DNA of 54,872 nucleotides. It comes from WHTX01 sp038255145 (GTDB lineage Bacteria > Actinomycetota > Acidimicrobiia > Acidimicrobiales > CAIXPF01). The stretch spans positions 1 through 54,872 of the forward strand of contig JBBSLP010000040.1 of the NCBI GenBank assembly GCA_038255145.1, given 5' to 3'. The notes under the pieces are model-generated. The model saw only the letters and a list, made by a program, of their open reading frames with translations. It ran no database searches and had not been told where the DNA came from. A program made the translations under genes and the position numbers. Shown in pieces: positions 16,938 to 25,807 of this stretch (the first letter of the stretch is position 1; each line of letters opens with the position of its first letter).

Positions 16938-16983
16938 CCCGCGCTCCCCATCCCCTGTCCGACGAACGGCGACAGGATAGCGC

Positions 16984-17361
16984 TCAGCTGGGCGGGAAGA
17001 GCTGGTGCTCCTCCCCCAGCCACATGGGGGAGTTGGCCAGGTCGATGAAGTTGGCCTCATCGGCCAGCAGCTCGGCCGCGGCCTGGCGGGAGGCGGCGTC
17101 GCCCCCGGTGCGGAAGGCCTCGACCGAGTCGACCCACACCTCGGCGATGCCGTCGTAGGGCCCGGGAGCGCCGCCGTTGCGGGCCTGCAGGGCGGCGTGG
17201 AGACGGGGCTCGTCCACGGTGTGGACCTGCTGGTAGCGGCGGATGCCGAGCACCTCGGCCCGGGCGGCCACGTAGGGCCCGTGCTCGTCGAGCCAGTAGC
17301 GCCGGAACTCCTCGGGACTGAGGTCGGCACGGCGGCGGAGGCAGAAGGTGAGCTTGACCAC
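16984..17361 (-). CDS. EthD domain-containing protein
   Basis: A 125-residue ferredoxin-like alpha+beta barrel protein. VVKLTFCLRRRADLSPEEFRRYW, then DEHGPYVAARAEVLGIRRYQQVH, matches the EthD family, which includes proteins needed for ether degradation and small polyketide-cyclase-like enzymes. The start is the GTG at 17361, where similarity begins; only 36 bp separate it from the divergent MFS gene, so the two share a promoter region. Function in this organism is unknown. Confidence 0.82.
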   Translation of the reverse strand: MVKLTFCLRRRADLSPEEFRRYWLDEHGPYVAARAEVLGIRRYQQVHTVDEPRLHAALQARNGGAPGPYDGIAEVWVDSVEAFRTGGDAASRQAAAELLADEANFIDLANSPMWLGEEHQLFPPS

Positions 17362-17397
17362 GCCCGGACCGTAGCCCCGGCGTAGGGTCGCCGCTTC

Positions 17398-18690
17398 GTG
17401 AGCCAGCCCGACGGTGCGAGCCCGTGGAACCGGTCGGTCATCTTCCTCATGGTGGCCGCGTTCTGCACCTCGGCCGCGGCGCTGACCACGGTCACCGCCC
17501 TGGGCAAGCAGGTCTACGACCTGACGGGCACCGAGATCTCCCTGGGCCTGTTGGGCCTGACCGAGTTCGCCCCCGCTGCCTTCCTGCTGCTCATCACCGG
17601 GTCGGTGGCCGATCGCTTCGACCGTCGCCGGGTGGTGTGCATCGCCGCGCTGGCCGAAGGCGCCTGCGGCATCGGGCTGGCCGTGTGGACGGGTACGGGG
17701 CGGGGCGGGGTCCTGCCCATCTTCGCCCTCGTCCTCGCCTTCGGCACGGCCCGGGCCTTCGTGGCCCCCTCGGCCCGCTCCCTGCCCGCCGACATCGTGC
17801 CCGCCGTGCGCCTGCCCTGGCTGGTGGCCCGCAACTCCATCGCCTCCCAAGCCGCCTTCATCGTGGGCCCGGTGCTCGGCGGCACCCTCTACGCCGTCGA
17901 CGAGCGCCTGCCCTACGTGACCATGGCCGTGCTGCTGGCCATCGCCGCCGTGTCCATCCAGTTCGCCCGACCCACGGCGGAGGCGGCGGCGGGGCGGGCG
18001 GCCCGACCGTCGTCCAAGCCCTCGCTGCACGAGGCCCTGCTGGGCCTGCGGGTCATCAGGGGCCAGCCCATCCTCCTGGGCGTCATCTCCCTCGACCTGT
18101 TCGCCGTGCTCTTCGGCGGCGCTGTGGCCCTGCTGCCCGCCATCGCCGAGGAGCGCCTCCACACCAGCGCCGTGGGCTACGGCTGGCTGCGGGCCGCCGG
18201 GGGCATCGGCGCCGCCCTCGTCACCCTGGCCCTGGCCCGCCACCCCGTCACCCGCAAGGTCGGGCGCACCCTGTTGGTGGCCGTGGGCGCCTTCGGGGCC
18301 TTCACCCTGGTGCTGGGGGCCACCACCAGCTACATGGTCGCCTTCGGGGCCATGATGGCGCTGACCGGGGCCGACGCCGTCAGCGTGTTCATCCGCCAGA
18401 CCATCGTCCCCCTGGTGGTCACCGCCGACGTGCGGGGCCGGGTGCTGGCCGTGGAGAACGTGTTCATCGGCGCGTCCAACGAGCTCGGCGCCTTCGAATC
18501 GGGCGTGGTCGGCCAGCTGCTGGGACCGGCCGGCGCCGTGGTGCTGGGCGGGATCGCCACCCTGGCCGTGGCCGGGGCCTGGGCCGTGCTCTTCCCCGCC
18601 CTGCGCCGCCTGGACACGTTCGGCCAGGCCGCCCGCCACGGAGCCGAAGGAGCCGCCCCCGGGTCGGGGCCGACCCCGGCATCGGGGTGA
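17398..18690 (+). CDS. MFS exporter (EntS-like, 12 TM)
   Basis: A 430-residue major facilitator protein with the motif-A loop SVADRFDRRRVVCIAALAEG near residues 72-90 and about 12 hydrophobic segments. The pattern (NRSVIFLMVAAFCTSAAALTT at TM1, VARNSIASQAAFIVGPVLGG at TM5) resembles the enterobactin exporter EntS and related drug/siderophore efflux proteins. GTG 17398 lies 9 nt after TAGGGT, giving a very short or absent leader. The substrate is unknown. Confidence 0.85.
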   Translation: MSQPDGASPWNRSVIFLMVAAFCTSAAALTTVTALGKQVYDLTGTEISLGLLGLTEFAPAAFLLLITGSVADRFDRRRVVCIAALAEGACGIGLAVWTGTGRGGVLPIFALVLAFGTARAFVAPSARSLPADIVPAVRLPWLVARNSIASQAAFIVGPVLGGTLYAVDERLPYVTMAVLLAIAAVSIQFARPTAEAAAGRAARPSSKPSLHEALLGLRVIRGQPILLGVISLDLFAVLFGGAVALLPAIAEERLHTSAVGYGWLRAAGGIGAALVTLALARHPVTRKVGRTLLVAVGAFGAFTLVLGATTSYMVAFGAMMALTGADAVSVFIRQTIVPLVVTADVRGRVLAVENVFIGASNELGAFESGVVGQLLGPAGAVVLGGIATLAVAGAWAVLFPALRRLDTFGQAARHGAEGAAPGSGPTPASG

Positions 18691-18818
18691 TGCCGGGGTG
18701 ATGCACGGCACGCCCTCCGGCCGGGGTCGGACCGGACACCGGCGGTAGCGTCGCGGCCGTCATCCGACCGGTGGTACCTCCACGATCGGTTCCACGCGAC
18801 CTCGGAGGGTCTCCACGC

Positions 18819-20087
18819 ATGTCCCGCACCGGGGAGCTGACGCTGATCGAGGGCGTCAGCGACGGCGACGGCCCGGCGCCGTCCGCCGTGGGCCGGTGGG
18901 GCACGGCCGGCCCCCGCGAGTTCGTGGCCCTGGTGGCCACGTGCATCGCCATGGCCGCGTTGTCCATCGACCTGATGCTGCCCGCCTTCCCCGAGATGCG
19001 CGAGAGCTTCGGTCTGGCCGAGGGATCCACCCAGGTCACCTGGGTCATCACCGCCTTCTTCCTCGGCCTCGGCGTGGGCCAGCTGTTCTACGGGCCCCTG
19101 TCGGACCGCTTCGGTCGCAAGCGCCTGCTCTACGCCGGCCTCGTGCTCTACGTCATCAGCGCCTCGGCCGCGGCGCTGTCGTCCAGCTTGTCCATGCTCA
19201 TCCTGTGCCGCGTCCTGTGGGGCCTGGGGGCCGCCGCTCCCCGCTCCTTGGCCCTGGCCATGGTGCGAGACACCTTCGAGGGTGACCGCATGGCCCGCAC
19301 CATGTCCCACGTGATGGCCACGTTCATCCTCGTCCCCGTGTTCGCCCCCAGCCTGGGTGGCCTGCTGCTCCTGGGCGGGTCGTGGCGGGTGGTCATGTGG
19401 GTGCCCGTGGGTGCCGCCCCGGTGCTGGCGGTGTGGGCCCTGCGCCTGCCCGAGACCCTGCCGCCGTCCAAGCGCCGGGCCATCAACCCCGCCGCCCTGG
19501 GCCAGGCCCTGCAGGCCGTGGTGCGCAGCCGCCGCACCGTGGCCTACGGGCTGGCCGTGACCTGCCTGTTCGGCATCATGACCGCCTACGTGGGCAGCTC
19601 CGAGGTCATCATCGACGAGGTCTTCCACCAGGGGAAGCTGTTCCCGGTGATCTTCGGCGCCCTGGCCTGCATGCTGGGCCTGGGCTCGCTGCTCAGCGCC
19701 AACCTGGTCACCCGCCTGGGCCTGGACAAACTGGTCCGTTACGGCGCCATGTACACCCTGGGCGCAGCCGCCCTGCTGGCCACGGTGGCCGTGGCCACCG
19801 GCGGCCACCCGCCCCTGTGGGCCTTCGCCCTGACCATGGCCCTGCTCCTGCCCGGGGTGTCCATGCTCATCCCCAACAGCAACACCGCGGCCATGGGCCC
19901 CGTGGCCCACGTGGCCGGCATGGCCGCCGCCCTGCTGGGCACGGTGTCCACCGTGGGCGGCGCCCTGCTGGGCTCGGTCCTCGACGGCGTGTTCAACGGC
20001 TCGGTGACCCCCTTCGCCCTGGGCGCCGTCTCCCTGGCCGCGGTGGCCGCCTTCAGCATCCTCGTCCTGGGCCGGGCCAAGGCCTGA
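18819..20087 (+). CDS. MFS drug-resistance transporter, Bcr/CflA type
   Basis: A 422-residue, 12-TM transporter. TM1-2 read AALSIDLMLPAFPEMRESFGL and TQVTWVITAFFLGLGVGQLF, followed by YGPLSDRFGRKRLLYAGLVL (motif A) and ILCRVLWGLGAAAPRSLALAMVRD (motif C region). These are typical of the Bcr/CflA efflux family (DHA1). The ATG at 18819 has GGAGG about 10 nt upstream. It follows another exporter in the same direction after a 128-bp gap with its own probable promoter. Confidence 0.88.
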   Translation: MSRTGELTLIEGVSDGDGPAPSAVGRWGTAGPREFVALVATCIAMAALSIDLMLPAFPEMRESFGLAEGSTQVTWVITAFFLGLGVGQLFYGPLSDRFGRKRLLYAGLVLYVISASAAALSSSLSMLILCRVLWGLGAAAPRSLALAMVRDTFEGDRMARTMSHVMATFILVPVFAPSLGGLLLLGGSWRVVMWVPVGAAPVLAVWALRLPETLPPSKRRAINPAALGQALQAVVRSRRTVAYGLAVTCLFGIMTAYVGSSEVIIDEVFHQGKLFPVIFGALACMLGLGSLLSANLVTRLGLDKLVRYGAMYTLGAAALLATVAVATGGHPPLWAFALTMALLLPGVSMLIPNSNTAAMGPVAHVAGMAAALLGTVSTVGGALLGSVLDGVFNGSVTPFALGAVSLAAVAAFSILVLGRAKA

Positions 20088-20173
20088 GCCCGGCCCCGGG
20101 CCGGCTGCTACCGTCCGCGTCGTCGCCCCACGGCCAGGGGGACGACCCAACGCACCGACCGTGGGGGTATCGG

Positions 20174-21523
20174 ATGCACCAGCGATCGTTGACCAGGCGC
20201 GCCGTCGCCCTGCTCCTCGCCGCCGGCCTCGTCGCCGGCTGGGCCGGTACCGCCGACGCAGGGCCGGCCGACGAGCCCACGACCACCACGACCACGTCCA
20301 CATCGGCCACGGTCGCCCTGCCGACGACCACGTCGACACCGACGCCGGTCGACGTCGAGGACATGTCACGACCGCGGCTGGAGCGTTTGGCCGCCTACAT
20401 GGCCGGGGTGGTCGACCAGGGCCAGCTGCCCGGGGTGGTCACCCTGGTGGCCCGCCACGGCCAGGTGGTCCACCTCGAGGCCCAGGGCAGCGACGGGAAG
20501 GGCGGGCAGCTGCACCCTGACGCCCTGTTCCGCATGTACTCCATGACCAAGGTGATGACCTCGGTGGCGGTCATGACCCTGGTCGACGAGGGGCGCCTCG
20601 AGCTCGGCAACCCCGTGTCGGCCTACCTCCCCGCCTTCGCCGACGTCCAGGTCCAGGAGGGGGGTGCGTTGGTGGCCCCGGCGCGTCCCATCACCATCCG
20701 TGACCTGCTCGACCACACGTCGGGCACCATCGGGCTGACCGAGGCGCTGACGCCACCCAGCCCCCTGGTGCTCGATGCCACCTCGCCCATCAGCACCATC
20801 GTCGACCAGATCGCCGCCCTGTCCCTGCGGGCCCAGCCCGGGGCCCGCTTCGAGTACGGCTTCGGCCAGGAGATCGCCGGCGTGATCGTGGAGAAGGTCA
20901 CCGGCCAGACCCTGGAGGAGGTCTTCCAGGACCGCATCTTCGGGCCTCTGGGCATGACCGACTCGTCCTTCTACGTGCCCGCCGACAAGGCCGATCGGCT
21001 GGTGCCCGAGCTCATCCCCACCCCGGCCGTGGCCCCCGACGAGGGCTTCACCTGGTCGCCGGTGCCCGGCCCCACCCCCTACTCCAGCGACAAGATCGAC
21101 CCCCTCGGCCACCAGTTCGGTGGCGGGGGCTGGGGCGGAGGCGTGGTCACCACCATCTCGGACTACGCCCGCTTCGCCCAGATGCTGCTCGACGGCGGCC
21201 AGCTCGACGGGGCCCGGGTGCTGAGCCGCAAGTCGGTGGAGCTGCTGTCGGCCAGCCACACCGGCACCCTGCCCACCCTGGCCGGGCCCGGCTACGGCTT
21301 CGGGCTGGGCGTGGGTGTGCGCACCGACCTGGTGGCCCACCCCGTGCCCGGCTCCGTGGGTCGCTACGGCTGGAGCGGCGCCGCCTTCACCTACTTCTTC
21401 ATCGACCCCAGCGAGGACCTGGTGGCCATCCGCCTCGCCAACGTGTTCGGCGTCGAGGCCGTGCCCGGCCTGGCCACGCTGAACGACCGCTTCGACGCCC
21501 TCGTCTACGCGGCGGTGGAGTGA
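20174..21523 (+). CDS. Secreted serine hydrolase, beta-lactamase class C fold
   Basis: A 449-residue protein with a Sec signal peptide (ending near ADAGPA), a Thr/Ser-rich linker (about 35-58) and a beta-lactamase/DD-peptidase domain. The nucleophile motif SxxK is Ser123-Met-Thr-Lys126 (RMYSMTKVMTS). DLLDHTSGT follows, and the YxN position reads Tyr-Gly-Phe (FEYGFGQEIAG), a departure from the penicillin-binding type, as in esterase-like members. A likely esterase or peptidase at the cell surface. Its last codons lie in a 20-bp direct repeat shared with the end of the convergent DUF72 gene. Confidence 0.87.
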   Translation: MHQRSLTRRAVALLLAAGLVAGWAGTADAGPADEPTTTTTTSTSATVALPTTTSTPTPVDVEDMSRPRLERLAAYMAGVVDQGQLPGVVTLVARHGQVVHLEAQGSDGKGGQLHPDALFRMYSMTKVMTSVAVMTLVDEGRLELGNPVSAYLPAFADVQVQEGGALVAPARPITIRDLLDHTSGTIGLTEALTPPSPLVLDATSPISTIVDQIAALSLRAQPGARFEYGFGQEIAGVIVEKVTGQTLEEVFQDRIFGPLGMTDSSFYVPADKADRLVPELIPTPAVAPDEGFTWSPVPGPTPYSSDKIDPLGHQFGGGGWGGGVVTTISDYARFAQMLLDGGQLDGARVLSRKSVELLSASHTGTLPTLAGPGYGFGLGVGVRTDLVAHPVPGSVGRYGWSGAAFTYFFIDPSEDLVAIRLANVFGVEAVPGLATLNDRFDALVYAAVE

Positions 21524-21545
21524 CGGTCTACGCGGCGGTGGAGTG
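21503..21545. repeat. 20-bp direct repeat across convergent stop codons
   Basis: GTCTACGCGGCGGTGGAGTG occurs at 21503-21522 and again at 21526-21545. The first copy encodes the end of the serine hydrolase; the second supplies, on the other strand, the last residues and TAG stop of the DUF72 gene. Confidence 0.9.
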
Positions 21546-21983
21546 GCCGTCGGCGCCCAACCGGTCGATCAGCCAGCGGGCATCGACCACGGCGTGGCCG
21601 TCGTCGTCGTTGTTGAAGTAGGCGTACGTGTCACAGCCCTGCTCCAACCCCCCGGTGGGGTTGCGCAGCTCGACGGCCCAGCGCAAGTCGGTGGGGGCCA
21701 TGGTGAGGAACTCGTCGAGGCGCTCGGCGTTGCGCTTCCACCGCGGCGGCAGCTGGACCAGGGTGGGGCCGAGGGTCGGGCCCAGGGCCCGGGCCGTGGA
21801 CACCGGGGGCAACCGGTAGAAGGTGGCGTTGAGCTCCACGGTGTCGAACAGGGTGGCGTAGTGCTCGAACCAGCGCGGTTGCGGCAGCTTCGGCGGGTAC
21901 ACGACGCCCCGCCAGTCCCGGTACACCCAGCCCGAGCAGCCCACCCGGGCCCGGCCGGCCGCCATCGAGGGCAACGTGGTCAC
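21528..21983 (-). CDS. DUF72 family protein, internally shortened
   Basis: Only 151 residues, against about 230-250 usual for DUF72. The N-terminal block RVGCSGWVYRDWRGVVYPPKL with TVELNATFYRLPPVSTA is intact. The central LGPTLVQLPPRWKRNAERLDEFL block follows directly, without the usual 30-40 residues, and the C-terminal DTYAYFNNDDDGHAV block follows ELRNPT with about 70 residues missing. The frame is kept throughout. The fold is a TIM barrel of unknown activity, and this copy lacks several strands. GTG 21983 overlaps the stop of the upstream GH13 gene (GTGA), so it is translationally coupled. It may be non-functional. Confidence 0.8.
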   Translation of the reverse strand: MTTLPSMAAGRARVGCSGWVYRDWRGVVYPPKLPQPRWFEHYATLFDTVELNATFYRLPPVSTARALGPTLGPTLVQLPPRWKRNAERLDEFLTMAPTDLRWAVELRNPTGGLEQGCDTYAYFNNDDDGHAVVDARWLIDRLGADGHSTAA

Positions 21984-23647
21984 GGCGTCTCGTTGGCGTC
22001 GTCGCCCTGGAGGTGGAACCAGCGGTGGCCGTAGGCCTCGAGCTTGAGGGCCAGGCGGCCCTGGGCCACGTCGTGGTGGGTGCCGGTGTCGTTGAGCAGG
22101 TCGACGGCCACGATCACCCCGGGGGCGGCGACGGCGACGGTCACCTCCCGGGGCTCGGGTGAGAAGTTGTGCATGGCCAGGACCGAGGAGCCCTTCCAGG
22201 TGACCTGGTGGACGAGCACGGCGGGGTCGCCCACGTCGAGCACCACGCTGGTGCCCCACCCCAGCTCGGGTGTCTCCCGTCGCCGGCGCACCACCCGCTC
22301 CATCCAGTTGAGCATGGAGGCCGGGTCCCGGCGTTGGTCGGCCACGTTCACGGCCATGGGCCCGAAGCGGCCCCCGGTCACGGGTCGGCGCAACTTGGAC
22401 GGGGCGGCCCGGGAGAAGCCGGCGTTGCGCCCGTCGGTCCACTGCATGGGGGTGCGCACGCTCATGCGCCCCTCGATGTCGAGGTTCTCGCCCATGCCGA
22501 TCTCCTCGCCGTAGAACAGCACCGGGGTGCCGGGCAGGGAGAAGAGCAGGCTGTAGACCATGCGCAGGCGGGCGGCGTCCCCGTCGAGCATGGCGGGCAG
22601 GCGCCGGCGCAGGCCCCGGCCGAAGAGCTGGTGGTCCTCCTCGGGCCCGAAGGCGGCGAACACCTCGGCCCGTTCGTCCTCGCTGAGCTGGTCGAGGGTG
22701 AGCTCGTCGTGGTTGCGCACGAAGCGGGCCCACTGGCACTCCTCGGGGATGTCCGGCGCGGCCCGCAGGGCATCGGCCAGGGGGGTGGCGTCCTGGCGGG
22801 CCAGAGCCAGGTACATGGCCTGCATGACGGGGAAGTCGAACAGCAGCTGCAGCTCGTCACCGGGCTCGTCGCCGAAGTAGCGCTGCAGGCCGTCAGCGGG
22901 CAGGTTGACCTCGCCCAGCAGCAGGGCGTCACCGCGACGGCGGGTGAGGAAGGCCCGCAGCTCCTTGAGGAAGCCGTGGGGATCGAGGTCGACGGGGCCG
23001 CTGACCCCGTCCGTCTGCACCAGGAAGGGCACGGCGTCGACCCGGAAGCCGTCCACCCCCAGCTGCAGCCAGAAGCCGCAGATCTTGCCCAGCTCCTCGC
23101 GCACGGCGGGGTTGGTGATGTTGAGGTCGGGCTGGTGGGCGTAGAAGTGGTGCAGGTACCACTGCCCGGCCCGCTCGTCCCACGCCCAGATGCTGTCCTC
23201 GGCGTCGGGGAACACGACGGCATCGGGGGGTTCGGGGGGCTTGTCGTCCTGCCACACGTAGAAGTCGCGGAACGGTGAGGAGCGGCGGGCCCGGGCCGAG
23301 CGGAACCAGGGGTGGCGGTCCGAGGTGTGGTTGACCACCAGGTCGATGATGACCCGCAGGCCCCGGTCCTTGGCCGCCCGGATGAGGACCACGAAGTCGC
23401 CCAGGGAGCCGAGGCGGTCGTCGACGTCGTAGTAGTCGGTGATGTCGTAGCCGTCGTCCCGGTTGGGCGAGGGGTAGAAGGGCATCAGCCACAGGCAGCT
23501 GACGCCCATGCCCGCCAGGTAGTCGACCCGGTCTATGAGGCCGGCCAGGTCGCCGCAGCCGTCCCCGTCGGCGTCGAGGAACGTCTCGACGTCGAGGCAG
23601 TAGACGACGGCGTTCTTCCACCACAGGTCGCTGGTGTCGGCCTTCAT
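21980..23647 (-). CDS. GH13 alpha-amylase family enzyme, trehalose-synthase-like
   Basis: A 555-residue GH13 enzyme: WWKNAVVYCLDVETFLDADGDG, GVSCLWLMPFYPSPNRDDGYDI and IIDLVVNHTSDRHPWF. The catalytic triad is visible: nucleophile Asp204 (GFRVDAVPF), acid Glu246 (LLLGEVNLP) and Asp314 (RNHDELT). The layout is that of maltose alpha-glucosyltransferases (TreS), which interconvert maltose and trehalose, but residues that separate TreS from alpha-glucosidases cannot be settled here. It is the middle gene of a coupled trio: 4-nt overlaps with the LLM gene before it and the DUF72 gene after it. Confidence 0.87.
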   Translation of the reverse strand: MKADTSDLWWKNAVVYCLDVETFLDADGDGCGDLAGLIDRVDYLAGMGVSCLWLMPFYPSPNRDDGYDITDYYDVDDRLGSLGDFVVLIRAAKDRGLRVIIDLVVNHTSDRHPWFRSARARRSSPFRDFYVWQDDKPPEPPDAVVFPDAEDSIWAWDERAGQWYLHHFYAHQPDLNITNPAVREELGKICGFWLQLGVDGFRVDAVPFLVQTDGVSGPVDLDPHGFLKELRAFLTRRRGDALLLGEVNLPADGLQRYFGDEPGDELQLLFDFPVMQAMYLALARQDATPLADALRAAPDIPEECQWARFVRNHDELTLDQLSEDERAEVFAAFGPEEDHQLFGRGLRRRLPAMLDGDAARLRMVYSLLFSLPGTPVLFYGEEIGMGENLDIEGRMSVRTPMQWTDGRNAGFSRAAPSKLRRPVTGGRFGPMAVNVADQRRDPASMLNWMERVVRRRRETPELGWGTSVVLDVGDPAVLVHQVTWKGSSVLAMHNFSPEPREVTVAVAAPGVIVAVDLLNDTGTHHDVAQGRLALKLEAYGHRWFHLQGDDANETP

Positions 23648-24624
23648 GGTGTTCCTCTCAAGTGGGGGAGGACCTTCTCGGCGAAGGTGTCGATGAAGCG
23701 GGCCTGGTCGTCGGGGTTCCCGCTCACGTGGTGGAGGGCCACGGCGTCGGCCCCCACCGCCTCGACCGCCTCGTTGATCCGCGCCGCGTGCCACGCCAGG
23801 TCGGCCGAGACGAGCACGCAGCGGCGCACGTCGTCGGGGCGTACGAAGCGGGTGGCGTCGTCGAACTGGGCCGGCAGCGCCAGGTTCCAGGCCAGGTCGG
23901 GCCCGAAGACACCGGCGGCCCACTGGTCGTGGGCCACGGCCAGGGCCTCGTCCTCGTCGGGGGCCCAGGACAGGTGGATCTGCAGGTGCACGGGCTTGCC
24001 CACCCCGCCGCCCTCGCGGAAGGCGGCCCCCACCCGGCGCAGGGCGTCGAGGGGTTGGCCCACGGTGATGAGGCCATCGGCCCAGCCGCCCACCGTGGCC
24101 GCGGTGGCCTCGCTGACGGCCGCGCCCACCAGGTCGGGGACGATGTCGGGCAGGGACCACACCCGGGCCCGGTCGACCCGGATGCGGCCGTCGTGGCTGA
24201 CCTCGTCACCGGCCAGCAGGGCGCGGATGACGGCCACGCACTCGGACAGGCGGGCGTCGCGCTCGGCCTTGGGGGGCCAGGGGTCGCCGGTGACGTGCTC
24301 GTTCATGTTCTCCCCCGAACCGAGAGCGGCCCAGAAGCGGCCGGGGAAGAGCTGGCCCAGGGTGGCGATGGCCTGGGCGGTCACCACGGGGTGGTAGCGC
24401 TGGCCGGGGGCGGTCACGACGCCGAAGGGCAGGTCGGTGGCGTGCAGGGCGGCCCCCAGCCACGTCCACGCGTGGCCCGAGTGGCCCTGGCGGGCGCTCC
24501 ACGGCGCCAGGTGGTCCGAGCACATGGCCGTGTCGAACCCGGCGGCCTCGGCGTGACGCACGCAGGCCAGCAGGTCTCGGGGCGCCAGCTGCTCGTGGGA
24601 GGCATGGAAGCCGACGGTGACCAT
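23644..24624 (-). CDS. LLM-class oxidoreductase, TIGR03885-like (probable non-F420 flavin enzyme)
   Basis: A 326-residue protein related to F420-dependent glucose-6-phosphate dehydrogenase: TVGFHASHEQLAPRDLLACV, TAMCSDHLAPWSARQGHSGH, TAPGQRYHPVVTAQAIATLG and GRFWAALGSGENMNEHVTGD. These features match the TIGR03885 group of probable non-F420 flavin oxidoreductases as I remember it. The gene starts the trehalose-type operon and overlaps the GH13 start by 4 nt (ATGA), which argues for a role in sugar or trehalose metabolism under stress. The reaction is unknown. Confidence 0.83.
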   Translation of the reverse strand: MVTVGFHASHEQLAPRDLLACVRHAEAAGFDTAMCSDHLAPWSARQGHSGHAWTWLGAALHATDLPFGVVTAPGQRYHPVVTAQAIATLGQLFPGRFWAALGSGENMNEHVTGDPWPPKAERDARLSECVAVIRALLAGDEVSHDGRIRVDRARVWSLPDIVPDLVGAAVSEATAATVGGWADGLITVGQPLDALRRVGAAFREGGGVGKPVHLQIHLSWAPDEDEALAVAHDQWAAGVFGPDLAWNLALPAQFDDATRFVRPDDVRRCVLVSADLAWHAARINEAVEAVGADAVALHHVSGNPDDQARFIDTFAEKVLPHLRGTP

Positions 24625-24696
24625 GGCCGCTTCGATGCCCGTCCTCGCCCCCGGGCAATCTTCGGCCTCCCCGACAGGGCCATGACCTGCATCGCT

Positions 24697-24728
24697 GTTC
24701 GGCCGATTCGGTATCGATTCGCCCGAAC
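24697..24728. promoter_or_regulatory. Interrupted 32-bp palindrome upstream of the GH13 operon
   Basis: GTTCGG at 24697 and CCGAAC ending at 24728 bracket inner CGATTCG/CGATTCG-type repeats, giving a mostly self-complementary 32-bp site. It lies 73 bp upstream of the first gene of the LLM-GH13-DUF72 operon in the 136-bp gap after the WYL regulator stop. It is a candidate operator for that operon; the protein is unknown. Confidence 0.45.
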
Positions 24729-24760
24729 GGTGACGGGGTGGCGGGGCCCCACCCTGCTGT

Positions 24761-25744
24761 TCAGGCGTGACGGGCGGCCATGGCCGCGCCGATGTCGCGC
24801 AAGGCGGCCCGCAAGCTGGCCGGGGCCAGCACCTCGACCTCGGCCCCCAGGGCCAGCAGCTGATCGAGGGCCACCTCCTCGGACTCCACGGGCAGGGTGA
24901 GCTCGACCCAGCCGGCCTCGTCCTCGGTACCGAGGGCGGCCTCCAGGGCCTCGTCCACGGGCACCCCCACCAGGGCCATGGGCGCCAGCCGGGCCCCCCG
25001 GGGGCCCAGGCGCACTCGCACTTCGCCGCCCAGGAGGGAGCGGTTGAACTCGCGGGCCGAGCGCTCCCACCACGTGGCCAGGTCGAACCCCGGGGGCCGG
25101 GTGCCGCGCACGTCGAGCCCGACGGCGGACGCCACCCGGCTCAACCGGTAGGTGCGGGGGGCCACCGGTTCCCCGACAGCGCCATCGGCCGGCGCCGCCA
25201 CCAGGTACCAGGTGCCCGACTTGAGGACCACGCCCAGGGGGTCGACCACGAAGGGCCGGGTAGCGGAGCCGTAGCGCAGCTCCAGCCGCCGCCCACCCCA
25301 CACGGCCCGGGCCACCACCCCCAGGTGCTCGAGGGGCTCGGCCCGCTGGAACCAGCCCGGAGCGTCGAGGTGGAACCGCTCCCGCACCCGCTGGGCCCGG
25401 GCGGCCAGCTCGGGGGGCAGGGTGGACATCAACTTGACCTGAGCCGTGGCCATGACGGCCCCCAGACCCAGCTCGGCGGCGGCGGCGGGGACCCCGGTGA
25501 GGAACAGCGCCCCCGCCTCTTCGGCCGTCAGGCCCTGCACCGGCACCTGCCACCCCTCGACCAGGCGGATGCCGCCACGGGGCCCGGTCTCGGTCCACAG
25601 GGGCACGCCGGCGGCCTGCAGGGCGCCCACGTCCCGGTACACCGTGCGCACCGACACCTCGAGGGCGGCGGCCAACTCGGGGGCGGTGGCCCCGGCCCGC
25701 CGCTGCACGTAGAGCACCATGGCCAGCAGCCGGTCAGCCCGCAC
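24761..25744 (-). CDS. HTH-WYL domain transcriptional regulator (YafY/DeoR-like)
   Basis: About 327 residues: an N-terminal helix-turn-helix (RADRLLAMVLYVQRRAGATAP, then EVSVRTVYRDVGALQAAGVPL) and a WYL ligand-sensing domain (about 150-230, with FVVDPLGVVLKSGTWYLVAA), then a WCX-like C-terminal extension. The GTG at 25744 fits family starts and lies 7 nt after TAGCGT, suggesting leaderless expression. A longer start at 25774 would run through the operator. A perfect palindrome just upstream, between it and the divergent PPOX-family relic, is its likely binding site. Confidence 0.86.
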   Translation of the reverse strand: MRADRLLAMVLYVQRRAGATAPELAAALEVSVRTVYRDVGALQAAGVPLWTETGPRGGIRLVEGWQVPVQGLTAEEAGALFLTGVPAAAAELGLGAVMATAQVKLMSTLPPELAARAQRVRERFHLDAPGWFQRAEPLEHLGVVARAVWGGRRLELRYGSATRPFVVDPLGVVLKSGTWYLVAAPADGAVGEPVAPRTYRLSRVASAVGLDVRGTRPPGFDLATWWERSAREFNRSLLGGEVRVRLGPRGARLAPMALVGVPVDEALEAALGTEDEAGWVELTLPVESEEVALDQLLALGAEVEVLAPASLRAALRDIGAAMAARHA

Positions 25745-25765
25745 GACCGGGACGCTAGGCCATGA

Positions 25766-25786
25766 CCCTGACACGAGCTGTCAGGG
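25766..25786. promoter_or_regulatory. Perfect 8-bp-arm palindrome, probable operator of the WYL regulator
   Basis: CCCTGACA-CGAGC-TGTCAGGG lies between the divergent WYL regulator and PPOX-family gene. Its arms are exact and it overlaps the space where both promoters must sit. Such sites are usual for YafY-type regulators that control the divergent gene and themselves. Confidence 0.7.
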
Positions 25787-25807
25787 AGACCCGCCAGGAT
25801 GGGGCCC

